From Acidimicrobiia bacterium (GTDB taxonomy: Bacteria; Actinomycetota; Acidimicrobiia; Spongiisociales; ZC4RG35): DNA of 26,483 nucleotides. Both the position numbers and the translations under genes were made by a program. The notes below the pieces were generated by a model. That model was not told the DNA's origin. It ran no database searches and saw only the letters and a list, made by a program, of their open reading frames with translations. Numbering within the stretch: position 1 is the stretch's first letter; every line of letters starts with the position of its first letter. This document shows, in pieces, positions 1-7,295 of this stretch. The DNA lies in assembly GCA_017577575.1 (NCBI GenBank), contig PKRG01000028.1, positions 1 through 26,483 on the forward strand, read 5' to 3'.

Positions 1-19
1 CCAGCCGACATCGAAAGAG

Positions 20-805
20 ATGTCGCTTCGTCTCCTCACGCCTGCGGCGCATATGGCGGCGTGGGCTCACTGTCAGGGGATCCCACACGAGGCGGTCTTC
101 TCTGAAGAAACCGTTGAGCGGTATGTCCGCCAGATGGACGGCACCGACGGGAGCCGGGCAACGATTCGGTGTCGGCTCCGGCGACTCGTCCCCGACAAAG
201 CTTCGGACCGAATCCGGGAGATCAACCGGAGATCCGTGCGGCCGCCCTACACACCATCCGAGCTCGCCGGCCTGTGGCGTCTCGCGTGCAACCAGCCCTC
301 CGAGTTGCGCCGAAACCGCCTCAGGGCGCTGATCGCCCTCAGCGCTGGAGCAGGCTGCTCATCCACAGACCTCCGCCATGTGACGAACGCTTCTGTCGTA
401 GACGACCCTGAAGGGCCGACATGGGTGGAGATCGGAGGGCCCAACCCCCGGCGGGTGCCTGTCCTAGCCGGATTCGACAAAGAACTTGTCGACGTGGCGA
501 AGAAGGTCGACGGTCCGCTGGTAGTGGCACCCGAGGACGGAAAGAACGCCATCTCCGCCCTAACCCGGAACCTCGCCGGTGGAGAGGACCTCCCTCCACT
601 TCACGTGTCACGTCTGCGCTCCACCTGGATGGCGTGCCTGATGGCCGCCTGGGTGCCGCTGTCGGAGATCACCCGACTCGCAGGGGTGAAAACGATCAAA
701 GTGCTCGAAGACCTCCTCCCGTACTGCAAGCACTTCGCCCCCGAGGCTGACACTGACCACGCGGCAGAAGCGGTCCGCAACGCGTGGAGGCCCAAGTGGC
801 TTTGA
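20..805 (+). CDS. Tyrosine-recombinase-like protein, active site degenerate, possibly 5'-truncated by the window edge
   Basis: The C-terminal half resembles the catalytic domain of phage-type integrases. It has an HxxR box (H195-V-S-R198) followed by the helix that normally carries the LGH motif, and a tyrosine (Y235) at the expected distance. The first catalytic arginine, normally in a TGLR-like motif, is not visible; the matching stretch near 109-118 reads AGAGCSSTDL. The LGH histidine is also replaced (L220-A-G). N-terminal residues about 30-70 could be a core-binding domain. The protein is therefore probably not a normal strand-transfer enzyme. The reading frame stays open from base 2, and no good ribosome site precedes the ATG at 20, so the true start may lie outside the window. 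Its stop lies inside the 5' end of the transposase gene, which suggests the two work as a unit. Family assignment is moderate; function is inferred. Confidence 0.6.
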   Translation: MSLRLLTPAAHMAAWAHCQGIPHEAVFSEETVERYVRQMDGTDGSRATIRCRLRRLVPDKASDRIREINRRSVRPPYTPSELAGLWRLACNQPSELRRNRLRALIALSAGAGCSSTDLRHVTNASVVDDPEGPTWVEIGGPNPRRVPVLAGFDKELVDVAKKVDGPLVVAPEDGKNAISALTRNLAGGEDLPPLHVSRLRSTWMACLMAAWVPLSEITRLAGVKTIKVLEDLLPYCKHFAPEADTDHAAEAVRNAWRPKWL

Positions 806-2379
806 GCGTCACCCAGCTGCGCCGGGCCGCTGACCTCATCGACCGGTCTGGGCTGGCTGAGTGGTTCGATGCCCAACTCGCATCGTCCGGGCACCCAGGA
901 CGCCAGGAGAGAAGAGGGCGCCCCCGGCTCCTGTCAGTCCGGACGCTGCTGATCGGTCTCGCGCTGGCGGCGTTGGACAACCGAGAGCTCCACCTGGTGC
1001 GGGTCCGCCAGATCCTCAACAACCTCACCTGGAAGCAACGGAAAACGCTGAGGATCCCCGACACTGAAGGCGCCCAGCTCGCCCGAGTCACAGATCGGCA
1101 GATCTCATACCTGTGGTGCCGCATCGTCGCCACCGTCGACCCATCCCCCCACTTCTCACCACATCTCGACAAGGACGCCAACGGCTTCGACCCCGAACGC
1201 CGCCAGATGCTTCAAGCGGTTCTCGACCGCATCCTCGAAGCGTCCCTCGACGACCGAACCACCTCCACCTACGCCGTCGACTGGACCTACATGCCCTCAT
1301 GGGCACGCCTACGCCGTGCCGGCCAACCATCCCCAGACCCCGACGCCAACCACATCCGCTACGAAAACAAAGCCAAGACCGGCCCCAAATACAACATCTA
1401 CGGGTACGCCGTCCACGCCGTCGTCCGCACCCGTGCCCCCGGACAAGAACCTACGCCTTACCTCTGTGAGCGGATCACCTTGGCGCCCGCAGCAACGAAC
1501 CCCCAAGCAGCCGTCCTGCCCCTCATCGAAAGCCTCAAAGCCGAAGGACGGATCCAGCGCCTGCTCGCGGACCGTGGATACACGATGGCGACCGCCGACC
1601 GCTGGTCCGCCCATCTACGTCAACTAGGCATTCAGATCTCCATGGATCTCCACCCCAACCAACGAGGAGTGAAAGGCACCTACGGAGGTGCGCTCCAGAT
1701 CGACGGCGACCTCTACTGCCCGGCGATGCCCCACAACCTTCATGACATCGAACGGCTCGACCACTTCGCCTCGGTCGAACAACGACACCAGTTCTTCGCC
1801 GAGATCCAACGACGCCAGATCTATGCGATGAAGCCGCACGGCAAGGAGAAACCCGGACGCCCCCGCCGCTTCCGCTGCCCGGCCGCAGCCGGCTACGTCC
1901 GCTGCCCCCTCAAACCAGACTCAATGAACCTCCCATACGACAAACCCACCGTCTATCCAGGCCAAGACCTCCTCGCCGAACCACCCACCTGCTGCTCGCA
2001 AACAACCATGTCCGTGCCGGTGGAGATCCAGTCGAACACACGCCAAACGCCGAGCTGGGGGACACCGGAGTGGTACGACATCTACCAACGGTGCCGCCCC
2101 GCCGTCGAGTCGTTCTTCTCGATGCTCACCGACCCCGGCAAAGAACACATGGACCGGGGACGCATCAAGATGATGGGAATCGCCAAGACCTCCATCCTGG
2201 TCGCCTTCTGGGCGGCAGCAGCCAACTTCCGGCTCCTCGACGCCTTCGAACGCCGGCTCGAACGTGAAGCCAACCCAGATCGGCAATACATCCCCCGCAA
2301 GCCACGCCGGCGGCGAGCCGTCCCCTACACGGACCGCCACACCAGCACGGACCCGCCACCCGCCAAACCCGCCGCCTGA
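796..2379 (+). CDS. DDE-type transposase (IS4/IS1182-like superfamily)
   Basis: This is a cut-and-paste type transposase by resemblance. Candidate catalytic residues are D162 in AVDWTYMP, D259 in LLADRGYT and E438 in PAVESFF, giving the DDE order of RNase-H-fold transposases. The ADRGY and VESFF contexts are typical of IS4/IS5/IS1182-like enzymes. A cysteine-bearing stretch (RCPAAAGYVRC, then TCC) lies between the second D and the E. The GTG at 796 is preferred because GGAGG at 786-790 sits 5 bases before it; an upstream GTG at 784 would add four residues. The start overlaps the stop of the recombinase-like gene (TGA at 803-805), so translation is probably coupled. The frame is intact at 527 residues. 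No terminal inverted repeats could be identified because only one flank is visible. The exact IS family is uncertain. Confidence 0.8.
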   Translation: MALSVTQLRRAADLIDRSGLAEWFDAQLASSGHPGRQERRGRPRLLSVRTLLIGLALAALDNRELHLVRVRQILNNLTWKQRKTLRIPDTEGAQLARVTDRQISYLWCRIVATVDPSPHFSPHLDKDANGFDPERRQMLQAVLDRILEASLDDRTTSTYAVDWTYMPSWARLRRAGQPSPDPDANHIRYENKAKTGPKYNIYGYAVHAVVRTRAPGQEPTPYLCERITLAPAATNPQAAVLPLIESLKAEGRIQRLLADRGYTMATADRWSAHLRQLGIQISMDLHPNQRGVKGTYGGALQIDGDLYCPAMPHNLHDIERLDHFASVEQRHQFFAEIQRRQIYAMKPHGKEKPGRPRRFRCPAAAGYVRCPLKPDSMNLPYDKPTVYPGQDLLAEPPTCCSQTTMSVPVEIQSNTRQTPSWGTPEWYDIYQRCRPAVESFFSMLTDPGKEHMDRGRIKMMGIAKTSILVAFWAAAANFRLLDAFERRLEREANPDRQYIPRKPRRRRAVPYTDRHTSTDPPPAKPAA

Positions 2380-2415
2380 ACCTGACCCGAAGCCCGGACG
2401 GGCCCGACCACACCT

Positions 2416-2443
2416 GCCCCGAACTCCCACGTTCGGGGCTTTC
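2416..2443 (+). terminator. Rho-independent terminator after the transposase
   Basis: A perfect 9-bp stem (GCCCCGAAC at 2416-2424 with GTTCGGGGC at 2431-2439) closes a 6-base loop and is followed by TTTCT. It lies 36 bases past the transposase stop and would end plus-strand transcription before it runs into ssrA. Confidence 0.75.
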
Positions 2444-2502
2444 TCGCGTCCAAAGGCGCCACCCACACGCCACGACGGACCGCTTTCGACGTCAGAGCAA
2501 CA

Positions 2503-2543
2503 GAAAACCCGCCTCCCAGCCCTTCCGGGCCGCTGAGGCGGGT
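2503..2543 (-). terminator. Terminator of the tmRNA gene
   Basis: On the minus strand, ACCCGCCTC (2543-2535) pairs with GAGGCGGGT (2515-2507) around a loop of 19 bases that can itself fold, and TTTTCTG follows. It sits 44 bases beyond the tmRNA 3' end. The plus-strand copy has only a weak T run, so the main direction is minus. Confidence 0.75.
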
Positions 2544-2586
2544 ATTTCGTCAGCTCGAGTGCCACTTTTTCGTTAGCACTCGTGGG

Positions 2587-2945
2587 TGGAGGTGCGGGGA
2601 GTCGAACCCCGGTCCGCTGAGCCATCCGCGTCGGCATCTCCGAGCGCAGCCATCAGCGAGCTTTCAGCCGAAGGGAAGCTGATGGCACAGACCCCTTCGG
2701 CCTATCCGGAATCGATCTTTGCCTGCCGGTCCCGGACCCCGACAGGCGCATCCCGCTTGGCGACGCCCGACTCCGACGGTGCGGGAACCCGCCGGGCGGA
2801 CGGGCTGCTACTGGGTGTTAATCAGGCAGCCAGTGCGAAGTTGTCTTCGGCACTTGTTGTTGGTACCGGCTTGATGACGGGGCATCCGGCGTCCCCGGCT
2901 CGCTTCCGACGCTTCAACACTCAACGTCGAAACCTGGTCACCCCC
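2587..2945 (-). ncRNA. ssrA: tmRNA (transfer-messenger RNA)
   Basis: The tmRNA rescues stalled ribosomes together with SmpB, encoded just upstream. The 5' end GGGGGTG (2945-2939) pairs with CACCTCC (2594-2588) to form the 7-bp acceptor stem, followed by discriminator A at 2587. The 3' domain has a T arm with stem CGGGG, loop TTCGACT and stem CCCCG. The 5' end continues ACCAGGTTTCGACG, typical of tmRNA. The 3' CCA is not encoded (CCC follows the discriminator), so it must be added after processing. The tag reading frame ends at TGA 2824-2822 and reads ...EDNFALAA. The likely resume codon is GCC at 2851-2849, giving the tag AEDNFALAA; the resume codon is inferred. Length is 359 bases, normal for a one-piece tmRNA. 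Confidence 0.95.
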
Positions 2946-3034
2946 TCGTATTCAGTTGTCCCAACCAGCCTACCCGCTCCCCTATTCCCCCGAAAGGCCG
3001 CAGGACCACCCACGGCGGAGGACGTGCGGTGCCG

Positions 3035-3490
3035 TCAGCGGAATCGGCGGCGCGCCCGCTCCATCTCCCGCTCGTGCTCGCGCTTTTTGATGTCGGCGCG
3101 CTTGTCGACGGTTCGCTTGCCCCGGGCCAACCCGATCTGGACCTTCGCCTTGCCGTCTTTGAAGTAGAGGCGCATCGGCACGAGGGTCAGGCCCTTCTCC
3201 GCCAGCGTCCCGGCGATCCGGTCGATCTCACGGCGATGCAGGAGCAGCTTGCGGGTCCTCTCGGGGTCGTGGCCGCCTTCGCGGGAGAAGGAGTACGGGG
3301 CGATGTAGGCCCCGACCAGCCACACCTCCCCGTCGCGGACGTGGGCGAAACTGTCCTTGAGGTTCGCCTTGCCGGCCCGGAGGCTCTTCACCTCCGACCC
3401 GGTGAGGACGATCCCGGCCTCGAAGTCGTCGATGATCTCGTAGTCGTGTCGCGCCCGGCGGTTGGTGGCGACGACCTTGATGTCGCTCAC
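3035..3490 (-). CDS. smpB: SsrA-binding protein SmpB
   Basis: SmpB binds the tRNA-like domain of tmRNA and brings it to stalled ribosomes. The 151-residue length is usual for the family. The N-terminal stretch NRRARHDYEI, the conserved GSEVKSLR and KANLKDSF segments, and the lysine/arginine-rich C-terminal tail (KKREHEREMERARRRF) match SmpB. The GTG start at 3490 follows GGGAGG by 7 bases; this ribosome site lies in the last codons of the peptidase gene, whose stop is 3 bases upstream. The gene lies 89 bases before ssrA on the same strand, the classic pairing. Confidence is high. Confidence 0.97.
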   Translation of the reverse strand: MSDIKVVATNRRARHDYEIIDDFEAGIVLTGSEVKSLRAGKANLKDSFAHVRDGEVWLVGAYIAPYSFSREGGHDPERTRKLLLHRREIDRIAGTLAEKGLTLVPMRLYFKDGKAKVQIGLARGKRTVDKRADIKKREHEREMERARRRFR

Positions 3491-3493
3491 GGC

Positions 3494-4687
3494 TCAGCCT
3501 CCCACGTAGCCGCCGGGGTCGACCGGTCTGCCGTTCACCCGCACCTCGAAGTGGAGGTGGGGGCCGGTGCAGTAGCCGGTGCAGCCGACGTAGCCGATCA
3601 CCTGTCCCTGGGACACCTTCTGGCCCGCCGACACCGCCATGGAGGACTGGTGGGCGTACAAGGTGGCGATGCCGCCTCCGTGGTCGATGACGACGGCGTT
3701 GCCGTAGCCCCCTCTGACGCCGGCCGACACCACCACTCCGTCGCCGGCGGCATGGATCGGGTCGCCGGCGCGGGCGCTCATGTCCCAGCCGGTGTGCATC
3801 CGGCGGGTCCCGAAGATCGGATGGACCCGGTAGCCGAACCCGGAGCTCACCCCGCCGGGGACGGGCCTGACGAGAGGACCGCCCGACCCGGCGCTCGTGG
3901 TCCCCAGCGCCGCCAGCTCCTTCTCGAGGGCGGCGGCGTCCGCCTCGAGCCCTTCCTTGTGCTCCTCGAACTTGGCTATCTCGGCGTTGAGGGAGGCGAC
4001 CAGGGCCTCGGCCGCCTCCGCCTCGGCGGCGTACTGAGCCCGGAGACTCTCCACACGGGCCACCTCGGCCTCCTGTGCCTCCCGCTGCTCGGCGAGCTCG
4101 GCGAGGAGCCGCTCCTGTTCTTCCCGCTGTTGGTCGAGGATGTCCTGTTGGCGCTGCTCCTCGGCCTCGAGCACGTCCAGCTGCCGCAGCAGCTGGGTCG
4201 AGTCCCCCCGGGCCCCGTCCACGTAGGCGAGGCCGATGGTCGCCTCTTCGACCCCGGAGAAGCCGAGCACCCGGACCGGCGCGGTCGACGCCTCCATGTA
4301 CATCTCGATGACGTGCCTCGACAGGGCGTTGCGCGTGTCCTCGGCCTTGAGGCGGGTGGTGGCGAGCATGGACTCGAAGTGGTCGAGCATCCGGGTCACC
4401 GCCGCCAGCTCCTCCTCACCGGCGGCGATCTCGGCGTTGATCGAGGCGAGCACGCCCTCCGCCTCCCGCAGCTCGGCGGTGACGGCGTCGAGCCGCGCCT
4501 TGGCGGCCAGGACATCCTCTGCGGCCTGGGTGCGGGCCGACTGGGCCGCTTCGATCTGCTCGCTGAGGCGGTTGATCTCGCGCCGCAGCTCGTCGAGCTC
4601 GGCCTGGCTAGCCCCCGAAGCTGCGCCGGCGAACAGGACCAGCGAGAGGAAAACTGCGCCGAACCCCAGAAGTCGGCGCATGCTCAC
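3494..4687 (-). CDS. Secreted coiled-coil M23 (LytM) peptidoglycan endopeptidase, FtsEX partner
   Basis: A 397-residue exported cell-wall hydrolase candidate. Residues about 4-25 form a signal peptide (LLGFGAVFLSLVLFAGAASG). Residues 28-265 are charged, alanine- and glutamate-rich heptad sequence, predicted coiled coil in two stretches. The C-terminal domain (about 275-397) is an M23 peptidase with metal ligands H298 and D302 (HTGWD) and H377/H379 (HLHFE). All the usual ligands are present, so it should be active, unlike the degenerate LytM domain of E. coli EnvC. Its GTG start overlaps the ftsX stop (GTGA, 4684-4687), so it is co-translated with FtsX, which by analogy with EnvC/PcsB/RipC would recruit and activate it through the coiled coil. 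This FtsEX link is inference from layout and architecture; the enzyme class is secure. Confidence 0.92.
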   Translation of the reverse strand: MSMRRLLGFGAVFLSLVLFAGAASGASQAELDELRREINRLSEQIEAAQSARTQAAEDVLAAKARLDAVTAELREAEGVLASINAEIAAGEEELAAVTRMLDHFESMLATTRLKAEDTRNALSRHVIEMYMEASTAPVRVLGFSGVEEATIGLAYVDGARGDSTQLLRQLDVLEAEEQRQQDILDQQREEQERLLAELAEQREAQEAEVARVESLRAQYAAEAEAAEALVASLNAEIAKFEEHKEGLEADAAALEKELAALGTTSAGSGGPLVRPVPGGVSSGFGYRVHPIFGTRRMHTGWDMSARAGDPIHAAGDGVVVSAGVRGGYGNAVVIDHGGGIATLYAHQSSMAVSAGQKVSQGQVIGYVGCTGYCTGPHLHFEVRVNGRPVDPGGYVGG

Positions 4688-5628
4688 ACCGGTTCGAGCG
4701 CCCGCCTCACTCCGGCGGGGCGTCCGCCGCCGTCGGCTTCACGGAGGTAACGGCTCAATCCCAGCAGGGATCCGAGCACTCCGGCAGCCGCCCCGAACAG
4801 CAAGAACACGACTCCCCAGCGCAGGAAGAACGCGTTCGGTACTTGCAGGTTGACGAGTTGGATTCCTTCGGCCGCCCCGGCCAGGTTGCGGCCGGCGACC
4901 CACACGGCGAAGACCGCCAGAGCCGCCCCGACGAGGCCCTCGATCAGGCCCTCCAACAGGAACGGCACGCGGATGAACCAGTTGGAGGCCCCGACCAGCT
5001 TCATGATCGAGACCTCGTCTCGGCGGGCGTAGATGGCGAGGCGGATCGTGTTGGCGATCAGGATCATCGCCGACACCCCCAAGACGATCGACAACCCGAT
5101 GCCCAACAGGTTGAGCACCCGCGACACCGCCGAGATCTGCTCGATCTCCTGAGCGGCCGAGGAGATCCGCTGGATCAGCTGCGGGTACTGCTGGAGACGG
5201 AACTCCACCTGCTGGTACAGCTCGATGTCGGCCAGCTCGATGCGGATGGACGTCGGCAGGGCCGACGGGTTCTGGAGCGCCTCCACCATCTCGGGGTTGT
5301 CGCCGAAGAGGTCGAGGAACTCCTCGTAGGCGGCGGTCTTGTCGACGTAGTAGGCGTTGGCGACCTCTTCCCAGGTGAGGACCTCGTTGAGGAGGTTCTC
5401 GTGGGCGTCGGCGGGGACACCGTCGCGGCCGGCGTCGTTGAGCCAGACGATCAAGTGGACGCCCTGCTGCCAGGCGATGGTGTTGATCCGCACCAGCTCG
5501 TTCACGGCGAGAGCGCTGAACGCCAACCCCAGCGAGATGAAGACAGCGAGCACCGCACCCGTGACCACCAGGATGTTGCGGCGCAGGTTGACGAGCGCCT
5601 CACGGAGCATGAAGGCGACGCGGCTCAC
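4684..5628 (-). CDS. ftsX: Cell division ABC transporter permease FtsX
   Basis: The membrane half of FtsEX, which uses ATP hydrolysis to control a periplasmic or external murein hydrolase at the septum. The protein is 314 residues with one N-terminal membrane helix (about 20-43), a large extracytoplasmic loop (about 44-170) and three more helices near 178-200, 222-247 and 270-290, the FtsX topology. The loop holds the aromatic/acidic segments expected to contact the hydrolase. The GTG start overlaps the ftsE stop (GTGA, 5625-5628), and its own stop overlaps the next start, so ftsE-ftsX-M23 form one coupled unit. Confidence 0.95.
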   Translation of the reverse strand: MSRVAFMLREALVNLRRNILVVTGAVLAVFISLGLAFSALAVNELVRINTIAWQQGVHLIVWLNDAGRDGVPADAHENLLNEVLTWEEVANAYYVDKTAAYEEFLDLFGDNPEMVEALQNPSALPTSIRIELADIELYQQVEFRLQQYPQLIQRISSAAQEIEQISAVSRVLNLLGIGLSIVLGVSAMILIANTIRLAIYARRDEVSIMKLVGASNWFIRVPFLLEGLIEGLVGAALAVFAVWVAGRNLAGAAEGIQLVNLQVPNAFFLRWGVVFLLFGAAAGVLGSLLGLSRYLREADGGGRPAGVRRALEPV

Positions 5629-6317
5629 TGCTCCCCCACCGTCTCGTAACGTCCTGCGACCTCGTCGCGGATCACCACACCATTGGACAGCTGCACGACC
5701 CGCCGCTGCATGGCGTCGACGATGGCGTGGTCGTGGGTGGCCATCACGATGGTCGTCCCGGTGCGGTTGATCCGGTCCAAGAGCTTCATGATCCCCACCG
5801 ATGTGGCCGGGTCGAGGTTCCCGGTCGGCTCGTCGCAGAGCATGATCGGAGGCCGGTTGACGAAAGCCCGGGCGATCGAAACCCGCTGCTGCTCACCACC
5901 CGACAGCTGACGGGGATACCGCTCGGCCTTGTCGGCGAGCCCCACCAGCTCCAGAACCTGCTCGACCTGCGGGCCGATCACCGAACGGGGACGGCCCAGC
6001 ACCTCGAGGGCGAACGCGACGTTCTCGAAGACCGTCTTGTTGGGCAGGAGCTTGAAGTCCTGGAAGACGGTGCCGATCGAGCGGCGGAGATAGGGCACCT
6101 TCCACGCCGGCAAGGCGGTGATGTCCTTCCCGGCCACATAGATGGTGCCGCGGGTGACCGCCTCCTCGCGGAGCATCAGCCGGATCAGGGTGGATTTGCC
6201 CGAACCGGACGGCCCCACGAGGAAGACGAACTCTCCCTTGGGGATGTCGAGGGAGACGTCGCGGACTGCGACGGTTCCACCCTCGTAAACCTTGGTTACG
6301 TCCTCGAGTCGGATCAT
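5625..6317 (-). CDS. ftsE: Cell division ATP-binding protein FtsE
   Basis: The cytoplasmic ATPase of FtsEX. With the ATG at 6317 it is 230 residues, normal for FtsE. Walker A is GPSGSGKST (35-43), the ABC signature LSGGEQQ (138-144) and Walker B IMLCDEPTGNLD (158-169). A GTG at 6353 would add 12 residues before the conserved opening MIRLEDVTKVY. The ATG is preferred because it matches that opening and has GAGG 9 bases upstream. Upstream is a 163-base divergent region shared with the PTS genes, where prfB would be expected in many relatives. Confidence 0.95.
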   Translation of the reverse strand: MIRLEDVTKVYEGGTVAVRDVSLDIPKGEFVFLVGPSGSGKSTLIRLMLREEAVTRGTIYVAGKDITALPAWKVPYLRRSIGTVFQDFKLLPNKTVFENVAFALEVLGRPRSVIGPQVEQVLELVGLADKAERYPRQLSGGEQQRVSIARAFVNRPPIMLCDEPTGNLDPATSVGIMKLLDRINRTGTTIVMATHDHAIVDAMQRRVVQLSNGVVIRDEVAGRYETVGEQ

Positions 6318-6440
6318 GGCGGGAAACCTCAGTCTGCCAGAACGCCCTGGCACGGCGGGGGATTACGGAACGGTACTACTCGGCCCCGCATATCCCTAGC
6401 CCGCGACGGCAACGTCTGTTCACATACGTTCACCCAAAGC

Positions 6441-6454
6441 GGTCACGCGTGACC
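6441..6454. promoter_or_regulatory. Perfect 14-bp palindrome, candidate operator of the PTS operon
   Basis: GGTCACGCGTGACC is a perfect inverted repeat in the ftsE/EIIA divergent region. It lies where the -35 element of the putative EIIA promoter would be, a usual place for a repressor site. A repeated GTTCAC occurs just to its left (about 6419-6434). No regulator gene is adjacent, so the binding protein is unknown. Confidence 0.45.
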
Positions 6455-6461
6455 CTCGGCG

Positions 6462-6470
6462 TGCAATACT
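6462..6470 (+). promoter_or_regulatory. Candidate extended -10 box, leaderless EIIA start
   Basis: TG at 6462-6463, one base, then AATACT at 6465-6470 resembles an extended -10 box. The ATG of the EIIA gene follows 10 bases later with no Shine-Dalgarno sequence, so transcription probably starts within a few bases of the start codon. There is no strong -35. Confidence 0.4.
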
Positions 6471-6480
6471 CCCCGCCTGT

Positions 6481-6960
6481 ATGACGGTCGGAGAGAGTTT
6501 GACAGATCTCGCCGAACTGGTGCCAGACCAGGCGATCCTCCTCGACCTCGACGCCGCCGACCGCGATGCCTTGATCCGGGCGATGTCGGATGCGCTCCAT
6601 TCCGCCGGCCTCGTCGACCCCGATTACGCCGACCGCTGCATCCAGCGCGAACGAGAGTTCCCCACGGGTCTGGAGACGACCGGAGGCTGCATCGCCCTCC
6701 CCCACGCCGACCCCCGGGAAGGCGAGCGGATGGGGATCGCCATCGCCAGGCCGACCGCCCCCGTGGAGTTCGGGGCCATGGCCGACGAGGGAACGGTCCC
6801 GGCCCGGCTCGTCTTCCTGCTGGCGGTGGCCGGCGGCGAAACGCACGTCGAGGCCCTGGCCAAGGTGATCGAGATCGTCCAGGATCCCGAGCGCATGGCG
6901 GGGCTGATGGCGGCGACGACTCCCCAAGAAGTGAAGCGACTGTTGAGGAGGAACCCCTGA
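6481..6960 (+). CDS. PTS sugar transporter subunit EIIA (type-2, fructose/galactitol-like)
   Basis: EIIA receives phosphate from HPr and passes it to EIIB. The 159-residue protein has the PTS EIIA type-2 fold signature, with the phosphorylated histidine at H75 in CIALPHADPRE. The flanking FPTGLETTGGCIALPHA segment is characteristic. The ATG at 6481 lacks a ribosome site but has a -10-like box 10 bases upstream; an internal TTG at 6499 has GGAGAG only 3 bases before it and is less likely. The gene starts a three-gene operon and its stop overlaps the EIIB start by one base (TGATG). No EI or HPr gene is in the window. Confidence 0.93.
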   Translation: MTVGESLTDLAELVPDQAILLDLDAADRDALIRAMSDALHSAGLVDPDYADRCIQREREFPTGLETTGGCIALPHADPREGERMGIAIARPTAPVEFGAMADEGTVPARLVFLLAVAGGETHVEALAKVIEIVQDPERMAGLMAATTPQEVKRLLRRNP

Positions 6961-7238
6961 TGAAGAAAGTCCTCATTGCGTGCGGAACCGGGATCGCCAC
7001 CTCCACCGTCGTGGCCGACAAGGTGAAGAAGCACCTACAGGCGAACGGCATCGAAGCGAAGGTGGACCAGACCAAGGTCGCCGAACTGCACCGAGGAGCG
7101 AAGGGCTACGACCTGATCGTGGCGACGACGAACGTTCCGAAGACCGTCGAGTGTCCCGTGGTGAACGGTTTGCCGTTCCTCACGGGGGTGGGAGTCGACA
7201 AGGTCCTCGACGAGATCGTCCAGCACCTCAAGGACTGA
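6960..7238 (+). CDS. PTS sugar transporter subunit EIIB (galactitol-type)
   Basis: A small 92-residue EIIB that transfers phosphate from EIIA to the incoming sugar. The phosphorylated cysteine is C8 in IACGTGIATST, the P-loop of the galactitol/ascorbate EIIB group. The length is normal for a free-standing GatB-like protein. The ribosome site GAGGAGG lies at the end of the EIIA gene. It is followed by 57 bases of purine-rich spacer before the EIIC gene. The substrate cannot be read from sequence alone; galactitol-type refers to the family. Confidence 0.93.
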   Translation: MKKVLIACGTGIATSTVVADKVKKHLQANGIEAKVDQTKVAELHRGAKGYDLIVATTNVPKTVECPVVNGLPFLTGVGVDKVLDEIVQHLKD

Positions 7239-7295
7239 GCAGAGGAGGAGAACCGCGGCTGGAGAGAGGAGGGGGATGAGGAGGAAGGAGACGCT

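Larger units (their letters stand above)
1..2443 (+). mobile_element. Accessory patch: recombinase-like gene plus transposase, ends undefined
   Basis: Two overlapping genes of mobile-element type run from the window edge to a terminator at 2416-2443. Beyond that begins a core segment (ssrA, smpB, ftsX, ftsE). The right boundary could be the transposon end near 2440, or the tmRNA 3' end at 2587 if a larger island is integrated there. The left end is not in the window, so neither target duplications nor inverted repeats can be tested. Confidence 0.45.

Noticed and set aside
2587..2620. A tRNA gene at the T-arm-like sequence
   Set aside because: The acceptor partner lies about 350 bases away and the tag frame is present, so this is the tmRNA 3' end and not a tRNA.
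3029..4750. Long plus-strand ORFs opposite smpB/M23, and similar long ORFs opposite secA, prfB, EIIC, ahcY and the PTPS-related gene
   Set aside because: They are antisense to genes with clear family motifs, have low-complexity V/G/D/H/R-rich products and no recognisable domains, as expected for shadow frames in high-GC DNA.
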